Below, one piece after another: positions 57,801 to 64,000 of a stretch of 64,000 nt of DNA. This DNA comes from Corynebacterium riegelii (GTDB lineage Bacteria; Actinomycetota; Actinomycetes; Mycobacteriales; Mycobacteriaceae). The number at the start of each line of letters is the position of its first letter. Within the stretch, counting starts at the first letter, position 1. The stretch covers positions 248,001 through 312,000 of the forward strand of contig NZ_CP068159.1 in assembly GCF_016728505.1 (NCBI RefSeq), read 5' to 3'. The notes under the pieces are model-generated. The model was not told the origin of the DNA and did no database searches. It saw only the letters and a program-made list of their open reading frames with translations. The translations under genes and the position numbers were made by a program.

Positions 57801-59283
57801 TCACCACATCAAAATCCAACGGCGCCGGGCTCAGAATAATGTTCATGCCGCGCTGGTAATCCTGCATCCAGTCCTCGGTCTTACCGGCCGCAACGTTCTT
57901 GCCGCCAGACCACGTGCCCGGATCAATACCATTCATCCAACGCTGGAACTGCCAACCAGACTGCACACCAATGTTGTCCGGCAAATCAACCGGGCCAACG
58001 TACATCCAGTCCAAGTTGATGTGCTTCGACGTGGTCGTACCCTGGCTCCAATTACCCTCAGGCCAAGCGTCGGCGAGAGTGTGGAACTTGTCCTGCGGGA
58101 CGATCCAGCGGCTATTACGGGTATCACCATAAATGCCCTTAAAGTAGAGCCAGTACGCACCGTTTTCATCCGTAGTGGTGGTTACCGTCTCTGCAATCCA
58201 CTCCGGATGATCAGTCTGGATCTGCTGGTTGATCCACTCCTGCATCTTGTTCTCATCCGCAATCGTCCAATCACTGCCGCGCAGCTTTCGACCGCCGAAG
58301 TTCTGCTTCACGTGCTCCTCAATGGCAAGGATCGCTTCATCACTCAGGTAAGAGCCGACGATCTCCTGGCCGGCAAGCACCAAGTCGCGCTGCTCGCCCT
58401 GGATGATGCCGCCGCCCAAGATCGCTGCCGATTCGGAGTCACGAGCGCCGTTCGGGACCGCAGAGTTCCAGAACACAACACCACTGACTGAACCCTCCAA
58501 ACGGCTGCCCGCATTGTCGCCCTCATTGGACACCGCCCACTGATCACGCGGCTTAGTCAACGTGTAATCCGTGTTACGGATGAAGTTCACATCCAAGTTG
58601 GAAACGTTGTAGTTGCTGTTCCACGACACCATGTGCGAGCTATCCGCCACCGACTGCGACGGCGCCCACGCCGACGCATAGTGATTCATCAGACGCAGAT
58701 CCTTCTTCTGGCCGTCCGGCAACTCAACCCACACACGGATCTTCTCGTTCCAGCCATCCAGACGGCGGTTGCCGGCAATGTCTTGGAGACCCGCCGAGCC
58801 CGTGGTTCGGGCCGCCTCAAACACGCGCATACGGTTCAGCTCATCAAAAAACGGCTTCATCTCAATGGCGTACGAACCCTGCTCATTCGTTGTAGCGGTG
58901 TAGACCGGCGAATAACGGACATCGCTAGTACCCTCCTTCCACTGCGCATACACCTTCGCGCCAGCAATCGGCTTGGAGTAATCCGCCAAACCCGCGTTCG
59001 TAGCCGCCTGCGCGAACACCTCACGCACCGTGCCCGAAATAGTGAACGGGGCGTTGGCCAAGCCCTCAGACTCAATCGCGGTGTCCGTGACCGGGAGGGC
59101 TTGCTGTGCTTGCTGTGCTTTGGCTGGTTTGACTTGGGCTGGTTTGGCTTGGGCTTGCTGTGCTGGTGCTGGTGCGGCGTGTGCTGGTTGTGCTGGCTGT
59201 GTGGTTTGTGCGATCAGCGCAAACGACAGTGCTGCAGCGGCAATCGACGTTCCACGACGACGCGCGATGTTCATTCCTCGCAT
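54817..59283 (-). CDS. Giant surface protein D (Ig-like, Rib/YPDG and TSP3 repeats)
   Basis: 1488 residues. Signal peptide MRGMNIARRRGTSIAAAALSF, then an Ala/Gln/Pro/Lys-rich stretch. Its ~550-residue N-terminal region is the most diverged of the family. Two putative-Ig/cadherin-like modules follow (GLPEGMSIDPATGVISGTPKK and LPAGLKFDATAGTITGTP), then YPDG repeats and TSP3 units (DTDGDGTPDTEDGDDDGDG, DFDGDGVNNKDE). A stretch coding SELPNIDSSWDKFKEIFTPYV is nearly identical to gene A. The C-terminal module ends at the sequence GKEYTLSS without the Lys-rich tail of A and B. Start ATG behind GAAGGGG. Probable surface adhesin. Confidence 0.85.
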   Translation of the reverse strand: MRGMNIARRRGTSIAAAALSFALIAQTTQPAQPAHAAPAPAQQAQAKPAQVKPAKAQQAQQALPVTDTAIESEGLANAPFTISGTVREVFAQAATNAGLADYSKPIAGAKVYAQWKEGTSDVRYSPVYTATTNEQGSYAIEMKPFFDELNRMRVFEAARTTGSAGLQDIAGNRRLDGWNEKIRVWVELPDGQKKDLRLMNHYASAWAPSQSVADSSHMVSWNSNYNVSNLDVNFIRNTDYTLTKPRDQWAVSNEGDNAGSRLEGSVSGVVFWNSAVPNGARDSESAAILGGGIIQGEQRDLVLAGQEIVGSYLSDEAILAIEEHVKQNFGGRKLRGSDWTIADENKMQEWINQQIQTDHPEWIAETVTTTTDENGAYWLYFKGIYGDTRNSRWIVPQDKFHTLADAWPEGNWSQGTTTSKHINLDWMYVGPVDLPDNIGVQSGWQFQRWMNGIDPGTWSGGKNVAAGKTEDWMQDYQRGMNIILSPAPLDFDVVNYDSQLHTAQAGDTAVTKATGMLTHENLKYDIVWTDPAGEVVAEHKDLKVENYSLPSADFTVPADLEENTTYTATLWAQDGTGNRTPLASDAFTAVVKKSLPVGSVGEAYSHEIAPAPADGVTYKNFHAEGLPEGMSIDPATGVISGTPKKPGRYQVKVANQAELTVGDASVSTVENSKVYDLFVTDTMLHDATVNQPYDQAVLPEGLPEGAVVRNLKVEGLPAGLKFDATAGTITGTPTEVSKDAPSQEKPNVTVTYDIVIPAEEEGGEPTVVQAGHVDRVPLVVKAQDQAENFDPSYGSTNVTADTPAASEPTFKDKDGKDVDAPADTTFELPEDFKAPEGYKVEVDPETGVVTVTVENDEEGKPKLNANSKEEFDVPVTVTYPDGTKDHPTANFKLDTDGDGTPDTEDGDDDGDGIPDAEDSNPKVPNANDHFQPEYEGGTGEPGKDVKVPAPKFKDKNGNPTTAPDGTKFTLGESTPDGVTIDEKTGAITVPVPEGAKPGDKITVPVVVTYPDGSTDTVEVEVTAEKPAPTIKKGDNTTVPADGDERTVGKVENPNGDETGKLVDNDDNEIPGSKVEIDEDGNVKVTVPEGTDPQDAKVVVTDKDGNPVGEIGVEIVDPNSAAAKNVPDYGDRKNVEAGKTEKSDPFEGKTDVPVKDAKGKPSAGSKDWTFKTGETDGVVEATAPGYDKVAEKIKSELPNIDSSWDKFKEIFTPYVRPSVVVDFTYNDDSTNSATANFDLVGKDGKFLLDPEGDFDGDGVNNKDEIEKGSNPADEKDVPDTTAPTVNPIKPGDKTISGKGDRPGEDIKVTLPNGKVIETTTDENGNWSVDVPSDVDLNTGDTITVTDAAGNKATAKVGIDTGKCVATALGFGLPLIALLPIGLATQIDLPGLTPIANEVSARLEQTNSQIQQQLGVFNPQMAGQVAEVNARLKEVGADLAMVAAGIALIAAGILAGTLIYDNCAPGGGFNSSVKDAKLKGSSGKEYTLSS

Positions 59284-59316
59284 GAATTCCCCTTCAGGGA
59301 TCAAAGTTCCAATAAC

Positions 59317-59341
59317 ACCCACGCCCATCCGTAGACGCGGG
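59317..59341 (-). promoter_or_regulatory. Leader hairpin of gene D
   Basis: CCCGCGTCTA pairs with TGGGCGTGGG (three wobbles) around CGGA. The sequence differs from A and B, but pairing is kept. Confidence 0.4.
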
Positions 59342-59384
59342 GCCAAGCGGGAAACCTGCTCACAGGCTTCTCACAGACCGGGCA

Positions 59385-59413
59385 AAGTTAGCTTGAGGAA
59401 ATTAGTTGCTCAA
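59385..59413 (-). promoter_or_regulatory. Promoter of gene D
   Basis: TTGAGC, 17 bp, TAACTT on the minus strand. Leader ~95 nt. Confidence 0.6.
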
Positions 59414-59520
59414 AATTGAATAAGGGGGCTATCAGTTTTTATTCGTTCGTTATTACAGGTTGTGAGCAGGCAATTTAAAGTGGATTCTCAGCTATCAGTT
59501 AGATAGATTTAGCCAATTTG

Positions 59521-59532
59521 GTGATAGGTCAC
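59521..59532. promoter_or_regulatory. GTGA-N4-TCAC palindrome upstream of gene D
   Basis: GTGATAGGTCAC, 108 bp upstream of the -35 box. CTATCAG words also occur nearby (59431, 59491, 59537). From here to 59830 no gene is seen; the stretch is G/T-rich. Confidence 0.45.
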
Positions 59533-59830
59533 GCCCCTATCAGTGCTGGTTAGGGGTTTGTGTCTGTGCTTGGTTTAGTTTGTGGTGGGGCTTTTGGCGG
59601 GTATCGTCGCACCATACCCACATCTGGGGGCAATTCGTGTGATCTATGGGTGGCGGCGGGGCTCGGCGGGTGTGGTGGGTCTCGGCGGTGGTGCAGCGCT
59701 CGGGGTGTTGCAGCATGTGGGTTTCGGGCGCGGTCGGGGTGTTCCGCCAAGGCGGGGTGCCTAACGGAGGCAGCAGTGAATTAAACGCGTGTCGTGGTAG
59801 CCAAAAGCGCTTCACAGTAAAGTCGGCAGC

Positions 59831-60973
59831 GTGCAGATTCACACCCTTGCTCTGGATAACTTCCGGCGCTTCGCGCATTTTGAGATGGAATTTGAGCCAG
59901 ACCTCACGCTCATCAACGCGCGCAACGGCAAGGGAAAAACGACAGTGCTCGAGGCCGCGACAATCGCACTACAGCCCTTCGTTGGTACCTTGATGCCTGG
60001 GCAATCTGCCAGCATCAAACAACCGGATGCAAGATACTTGCCTACAAACGGGTTTGAACGCGAGCAAGAGTTCCCGGTTGCAGTAACCGCAACTTTTGCC
60101 AACCCCAATGCGCAATCTAGGCGAGAGCTTCGAAAACCAAACGGTCGCACGACCAGCGTAAGTACCCACGAGCTAACTGAATACGCAAATGACCTCCTCG
60201 ACAAACTGCGCGATGACAGGGCCGCGGTGGAGTTGCCGGTGATCGCCTATTACAGCTCGAAGCGTCTCTTTGCGCTGCGTGGTGGCCTTGCAAGCAGGAT
60301 CGCCGGACTAAGCCGTACGGTTGGCTACCAGGATTGCTTGTCAGCGCTATCAAACTTCAAAAAACTCGAACAATGGATGGCAACCGCCACACTCGCGCAA
60401 CTGCAAGAAGAGCAACGGCAAACGGGTGCAGCAGGCATTGCAGCACTCCGCAAGAGAGTGCAAGGCATTGAAAATGCCGTCGACTCCGTACTGACAGATG
60501 AAGGCTGGACCGGCTTTCACTACAGCCTCCACTTTGAGGAGCTGGCGATTTCCCACCCAGACCACGGACTGATGCCAATTTCAGCGTTAAGCGATGGCAC
60601 GCGTGCAATGGTCTCCCTCGTTGCTGACCTGGCCAAGCGAGCATCACAGCTCAACCCTGATTACGGTGAAAACGCTGCGAAGCTTGCATCCGGAATCGCG
60701 CTCATCGACGATATTGACCTGCACCTTCATCCCGAGTGGCAGCACCGCGTTGTTCCTAGTTTGCAGGCAACATTCCCCAACATGCAGTTCATCATCAGCA
60801 CCCACAGCCCCCAAGTGTTGAGCTCAGTACCGCGCAAACACATCCGTGTACTGGAACAGGATGAAGACCAGCAATGGCACACCCTTTACACCCCTCCAAA
60901 AGATGACGTACATTGTACTCACACAATATTTCGGGAAGAAGTAGGGGACTACGATGACACTGACAAAGGATAA
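59831..60973 (+). CDS. AAA ATPase (PtuA / retron-type RetATPase-like), first gene of an ATPase-TacAT triad
   Basis: 380 residues from a GTG that follows TAAAGT at leaderless spacing. It opens MQIHTLALDNFRRFAHFEME. Walker A is NARNGKGKTTVLEAA, the signature-like motif ALSDGTRAMVSL, Walker B GIALIDDIDLHLHPEWQ and the H-loop FIISTHSPQVLSS. This is the compact layout of Septu PtuA and retron-associated ATPases, which usually activate an HNH nuclease partner. Here no HNH follows. Instead the 3' end overlaps an antitoxin gene by 20 nt, and the whole set lies between the surface genes and purA. A defence function is inferred. Confidence 0.82.
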   Translation: MQIHTLALDNFRRFAHFEMEFEPDLTLINARNGKGKTTVLEAATIALQPFVGTLMPGQSASIKQPDARYLPTNGFEREQEFPVAVTATFANPNAQSRRELRKPNGRTTSVSTHELTEYANDLLDKLRDDRAAVELPVIAYYSSKRLFALRGGLASRIAGLSRTVGYQDCLSALSNFKKLEQWMATATLAQLQEEQRQTGAAGIAALRKRVQGIENAVDSVLTDEGWTGFHYSLHFEELAISHPDHGLMPISALSDGTRAMVSLVADLAKRASQLNPDYGENAAKLASGIALIDDIDLHLHPEWQHRVVPSLQATFPNMQFIISTHSPQVLSSVPRKHIRVLEQDEDQQWHTLYTPPKDDVHCTHTIFREEVGDYDDTDKG

Positions 60974-61238
60974 GCGACTCAACCTCCGCACAACAGCCCA
61001 ACAAGACCAGCGCCTTAAGCGGGCTGCGGAAGTCCGTGCGGTTTCCGTGTCCGAATTCATCCTCAAAAGCGCAATGGCAGAAGCAGAGAAGGTCCTAGCG
61101 GATCGCCGCTGGTTCGAGCTGAACGCAGAGGACTTTGCAAAGTTTGAGCAAGCTCTTGACACACCAGTCGATGGGACGAAGCTGGCACGCCTCCTCGCCT
61201 CTGAATCCGTATTTGGCAAGGAGTTCACCCTTGACTGA
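60954..61238 (+). CDS. DUF1778 antitoxin (TacA-like)
   Basis: 94 residues. The N-terminal RLNLRTTAQQDQRLKRAAEV and SVSEFILKSAMAEAEKVL segment is the ribbon-helix-helix DUF1778 fold of TacA-type antitoxins, which bind operator DNA and block a GNAT toxin with the C-terminal tail. AGGGG lies 8 nt before the ATG. It overlaps the ATPase gene (20 nt) and the toxin gene (8 nt), so all three are translationally coupled. Confidence 0.9.
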   Translation: MTLTKDKRLNLRTTAQQDQRLKRAAEVRAVSVSEFILKSAMAEAEKVLADRRWFELNAEDFAKFEQALDTPVDGTKLARLLASESVFGKEFTLD

Positions 61239-61746
61239 CGGTATCCTGCACGAACCTCGCAGGATTAAGAAAGGCGACCACCTTTCAAACTTCTCGTGCG
61301 GAGTAGATAGTCTCGACGAATGGCTCAAGCGGTTTGCGCTGCGGAATCAGCGGGCCAACAACGCAGTTACGTACGTAACCACGCTCAACGATGAAGTTGT
61401 CGGCTACTACGCCCTCGCCTCAGGCGGGGTTAGCCGTGAAACACTGCCGAAAGACCTGCCTGGCGGGTCGAGACCATATGACGTACCGGTGATTGTCCTC
61501 GCTCGCTTCGCCGTTGACTCCCGCGCACAGGGCAAAGGCGTCGGCCGATCACTGCTTGCAGACATGTTCCGGCGTGCGCTCGCAGCCGCCGACATCGTGG
61601 GTGCAATGGGAATTTTGATCCATGCACACGACGAAAGCGCGAAACAGTTCTACCTGCGCCATGCCGATTTTTGGGAGATGCCCGGCGAACCGCTACACCT
61701 ACTACTGCCGATTAAGTCGATCCGTGCTGCGCTTGAGAGCGGGTAG
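61231..61746 (+). CDS. GNAT toxin (TacT-like tRNA acetyltransferase)
   Basis: About 171 residues, start TTG within the antitoxin end, behind AAGGAG. The acetyl-CoA loop is SRAQGKGVGRSLL (Q/RxxGxG/A), preceded by LARFAVD, and the catalytic Tyr is in AKQFYLRHADF, as in TacT. These toxins acetylate aminoacyl-tRNA and stop translation. The longer frame further upstream is not used because it lies within the antitoxin. It converges on purA with 14 nt between the two stops. Confidence 0.88.
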   Translation: MTDGILHEPRRIKKGDHLSNFSCGVDSLDEWLKRFALRNQRANNAVTYVTTLNDEVVGYYALASGGVSRETLPKDLPGGSRPYDVPVIVLARFAVDSRAQGKGVGRSLLADMFRRALAAADIVGAMGILIHAHDESAKQFYLRHADFWEMPGEPLHLLLPIKSIRAALESG

Positions 61747-61760
61747 GTAAACCCAGCCCC

Positions 61761-63050
61761 CTAGCGCTCCATGACGTCGTGGCGCATGATCGTCTGGTCG
61801 CGGCCCGGGCCCACACCGATGTAGCTGATCGGGGCGCCGGAGAGCTCCTCCAAACGCAGCACGTAATCCTGCGCCTTCTGCGGCAGATCCTCAAACGTGC
61901 GGCACTCCGTGATGTCCTCGTCCCAGGCCGGCATGGTCTCATAGATCGGCTCGGCGTGGTGGAAGTCGGTTTGGGTCATAGGCATTTCGTCGAAACGCTT
62001 GCCGTCCACGTCATATGCCACGCAGATCGGGATCTCACCGATGCCGGTGAGCACGTCCAGCTTGGTCAGGAACAGGTCCGTAAAACCGTTAACGCGGGAG
62101 GCGTAACGGGCAATCACACTGTCGTACCAGCCGGTGCGGCGTTTACGGCCCGTATTCACACCAACCTCACCGCCGGTAACCTGCAGGAACTCGCCCCACT
62201 TGTCAAACAGCTCCGTTGGGAACGGCCCCGCGCCCACACGCGTGGTGTACGCCTTCACAATGCCCAGCACACCCGTGATGCGAGTCGGGCCGATGCCCGC
62301 GCCAACGCAGGCGCCGCCAGCTGTCGGGTTGGAGGAGGTGACGAACGGGTAGGTGCCGTGGTCCACGTCCAGCATGGTGGCCTGGCCGCCCTCCATAAGC
62401 ACGTGCTTGCCTTCGTCGAGGGCGGTGTTGAGGACACGTTCAGCGTCGATAACCATCGGCTTTAAGCGCTCACCATAGCGGCCGAAGTAATCCATGGTTT
62501 CCTCCACCGAGATCGCCTGGCGGTTGTACATCTTCACCAGCATCTGGTTCTTCACATCCAGGGCGGATTCGATTTTTTGGCGCAGGATTGATTCGTCGAA
62601 AATATCCTGCACACGCAGGCCAACGCGGGCAACCTTGTCGGCATAGGTCGGGCCGATACCACGGCCAGTGGTGCCAATCGCGCGCTTGCCCAGGAAACGC
62701 TCCTGCACGCGGTCCAGCGTCTGGTGGTACGGCGCCACCAAGTGCGCGTTGCCGGAGATACGCAGGCGCGAAGCGTTCGCGCCGCGGGCCTCCAGACCGT
62801 CAATCTCCTCAAACAGCGCCTCAAGGTTGACCACAACGCCGTTGCCAAGAATCGGGGTGGCGTTCTCACTGAGCACGCCGGCGGGAAGCAGCTTCAGCTC
62901 ATACTTTTCACCGCCGACAACCACGGTGTGGCCGGCGTTGTTCCCACCGTTGGGTTTGACCACATAGTCAACCCGGCCGCCGAGGATATCGGTAGCTTTA
63001 CCTTTCCCCTCGTCTCCCCACTGGGCACCCACAATGACGATGGCGGACAT
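61761..63050 (-). CDS. purA: Adenylosuccinate synthetase
   Basis: 429 residues, standard length. GTP-binding [15 protein letters not shown]-binding [11 protein letters not shown] and [31 protein letters not shown] and guanine-binding TKLDVLTGI are all intact. It converts IMP and aspartate to adenylosuccinate in AMP synthesis. AAGGAG lies 8 nt before the ATG, and TATATA just upstream may be the -10 box. Single-gene transcription unit. Confidence 0.97.
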   Translation of the reverse strand: MSAIVIVGAQWGDEGKGKATDILGGRVDYVVKPNGGNNAGHTVVVGGEKYELKLLPAGVLSENATPILGNGVVVNLEALFEEIDGLEARGANASRLRISGNAHLVAPYHQTLDRVQERFLGKRAIGTTGRGIGPTYADKVARVGLRVQDIFDESILRQKIESALDVKNQMLVKMYNRQAISVEETMDYFGRYGERLKPMVIDAERVLNTALDEGKHVLMEGGQATMLDVDHGTYPFVTSSNPTAGGACVGAGIGPTRITGVLGIVKAYTTRVGAGPFPTELFDKWGEFLQVTGGEVGVNTGRKRRTGWYDSVIARYASRVNGFTDLFLTKLDVLTGIGEIPICVAYDVDGKRFDEMPMTQTDFHHAEPIYETMPAWDEDITECRTFEDLPQKAQDYVLRLEELSGAPISYIGVGPGRDQTIMRHDVMER

Positions 63051-63151
63051 CTATCGCTCCTTATATATACGGACCCGCATTATTCGTCCCGCGTTGCATA
63101 TCTCGCGTGGACTTTGCGGCCAGAGACGGCGCTTATTGTAGCGTGCAACCT

Positions 63152-63976
63152 ATGCGTCTACTTCATTGCGCGTGCGGTCCCACCGAAATTTCTATCCCGG
63201 GCGCCCAGCGACACGACCTTCCACCAATCCCCACACGCAAAGATTTGCGCTTTTTAGACACCGCGGCCAAGGAGTGCCTGCCGGTAGATCCCACGCCTTC
63301 GCTTGCAGAGATGCAGAAAAACCCCGCCGCCCCGCATTTGGGCGATCCCACGTTTGCGCCGCAGCAGCCGGAGGAGCCACTGCGCGTGATCGTCTCCGGT
63401 TCGGACGCCGCCTTAGGCGCCGTGCTCACCCGCATGATGCGCGGCGATTACCTCTGGGCGGAGGTTGCCTACCTGCCCTCTGATGCTGGCTCGCCCGCCG
63501 CCGTGAACTGGGGTGTGGATGGAGACGTTGCGTTTGCCTGCGAAGCACCCGTCATCCCCGCCGCATGCGTCCGCACAGACAAAGGCCTGGTAGTTGCGGG
63601 TTCGGCGTCTGTATATTGCGGCGATGGGTCGTCGGAGTTTGTCGGCGAAATCATCGTTGATTCTAAAACCTTGCTCCTACGCACCGGAGGCCGCTCCCGT
63701 CGCCGCGGCCTCTACGGCGCACGCCTAGTACCCACCATGAGCGCACCCGGCATCGCCGCCACCACCATCACCACCCCACTTCTGCGCCGCGGGCTGGCCC
63801 GCCTCCTGCCCGCCGGCCAACCCGACCCCTCCCAGGTCCTCACCGGACGAGCGGTCCAAGCCGGTGGCGAGAACATCACTTTGCTTATCGACGCCCACGC
63901 CCACCCCCCAACCACCTCCACCACCTTCTACCGCCACCTGCGGGACATTCAATCGGTGCGTGCCGCATCGTTGTAG
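63152..63976 (+). CDS. Conserved hypothetical protein divergent from purA
   Basis: About 274 residues starting MRLLHCACGPTEI; a longer in-frame ORF is possible. Recognisable parts are VIVSGSDAALGAVLTRMMRGDYLWAE (Rossmann-like opening with a GSD loop) and the C-terminal GRSRRRGLYGARLVPTMS segment; the last part is Pro/Thr-rich. The fold may be related to diacylglycerol/NAD kinase-type proteins, but the signature is not convincing. Homologues next to purA are expected in the genus. Just after the stop the 11-mer GGTCACTTTAG is repeated twice up to the window end. Function unknown. Confidence 0.6.
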   Translation: MRLLHCACGPTEISIPGAQRHDLPPIPTRKDLRFLDTAAKECLPVDPTPSLAEMQKNPAAPHLGDPTFAPQQPEEPLRVIVSGSDAALGAVLTRMMRGDYLWAEVAYLPSDAGSPAAVNWGVDGDVAFACEAPVIPAACVRTDKGLVVAGSASVYCGDGSSEFVGEIIVDSKTLLLRTGGRSRRRGLYGARLVPTMSAPGIAATTITTPLLRRGLARLLPAGQPDPSQVLTGRAVQAGGENITLLIDAHAHPPTTSTTFYRHLRDIQSVRAASL

Positions 63977-64000
63977 GGTCACTTTAGGGTCACTTTAGGC

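Overview
The window is a roughly 60% GC chromosomal segment from a Corynebacterium (Actinomycetota). The evidence is a PorA/PorH-type pair of small porin genes beside a class II polyphosphate kinase, GroEL2 under double CIRCE control, the GlnX-GlnH-PknG glutamate-sensing operon beside ackA-pta, a VirR-type envelope protein, and four very large Rib/YPDG-repeat surface proteins. Two blocks keep the gene order known from Mycobacterium tuberculosis: ybdK, virR, DUF3263, def, GNAT, xthA (compare Rv0433 to Rv0427c) and mutT, glnX, glnH, pknG, ackA, pta (compare Rv0413 to Rv0408). Insertions relative to that order mark the accessory parts.

Layout. 1-2775: 3' part of an NRPS-like synthetase fused to membrane and left-handed beta-helix domains. 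2835-5459: DUF222/HNH protein and PPK2. 5562-6600: porin operon and a structured, repeat-rich leader. 6611-10331: groEL2, then a two-gene ATPase plus PD-(D/E)xK-like pair that looks like a defence module. 10645-18435: M20 peptidase and a six-gene Mrp antiporter operon (A fused to B, then C, D, E, F, G). 18464-26594: ybdK, virR, DUF3263, def, a sortase-substrate-like protein, GNAT, xthA and cardiolipin synthase. 26909-33767: ABC exporter, Nudix hydrolase and glnX-glnH-pknG. 33823-36331: a 2.4 kb accessory island (DUF3800 gene and an AbiEi-like gene) bounded by two copies of a palindromic repeat. 36487-39042: ackA-pta. 39261-59283: four paralogous giant surface proteins (called A, B, C and D here, in order of increasing coordinate) on the minus strand, interrupted by a degenerate PurT-like ATP-grasp gene. 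59831-61746: an ATPase-TacA-TacT triad. 61761-63976: purA and a conserved hypothetical gene.

How it works together. The core genes cover envelope ion transport (Mrp), outer-membrane permeability (porins), acetate and glutamate metabolism with its kinase switch (pta-ackA, GlnX/GlnH/PknG), and protein folding and maturation (GroEL2, deformylase). The accessory layer is surface display and probable defence. The four surface genes share a C-terminal anchor-like module, a matched promoter (TTGAGY, 17 bp, then TAnnnT or TAnnCT), stem-type terminators and, in three cases, a leader hairpin and an upstream GTGA-N4-TCAC palindrome, so they look like one co-regulated family.

At least four kinds of dispersed DNA signal are visible that genes do not explain: an ~77 bp palindrome (4 copies), a second inverted-repeat element (2 copies), an 11-mer GCTTATCGACG (7 occurrences on both strands and in different reading frames), and symmetric TA-rich boxes between divergent, probably leaderless gene pairs. 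No tRNA, rRNA, CRISPR array or intact insertion sequence was recognised. Family assignments come from motif recognition by eye, not from database searches.
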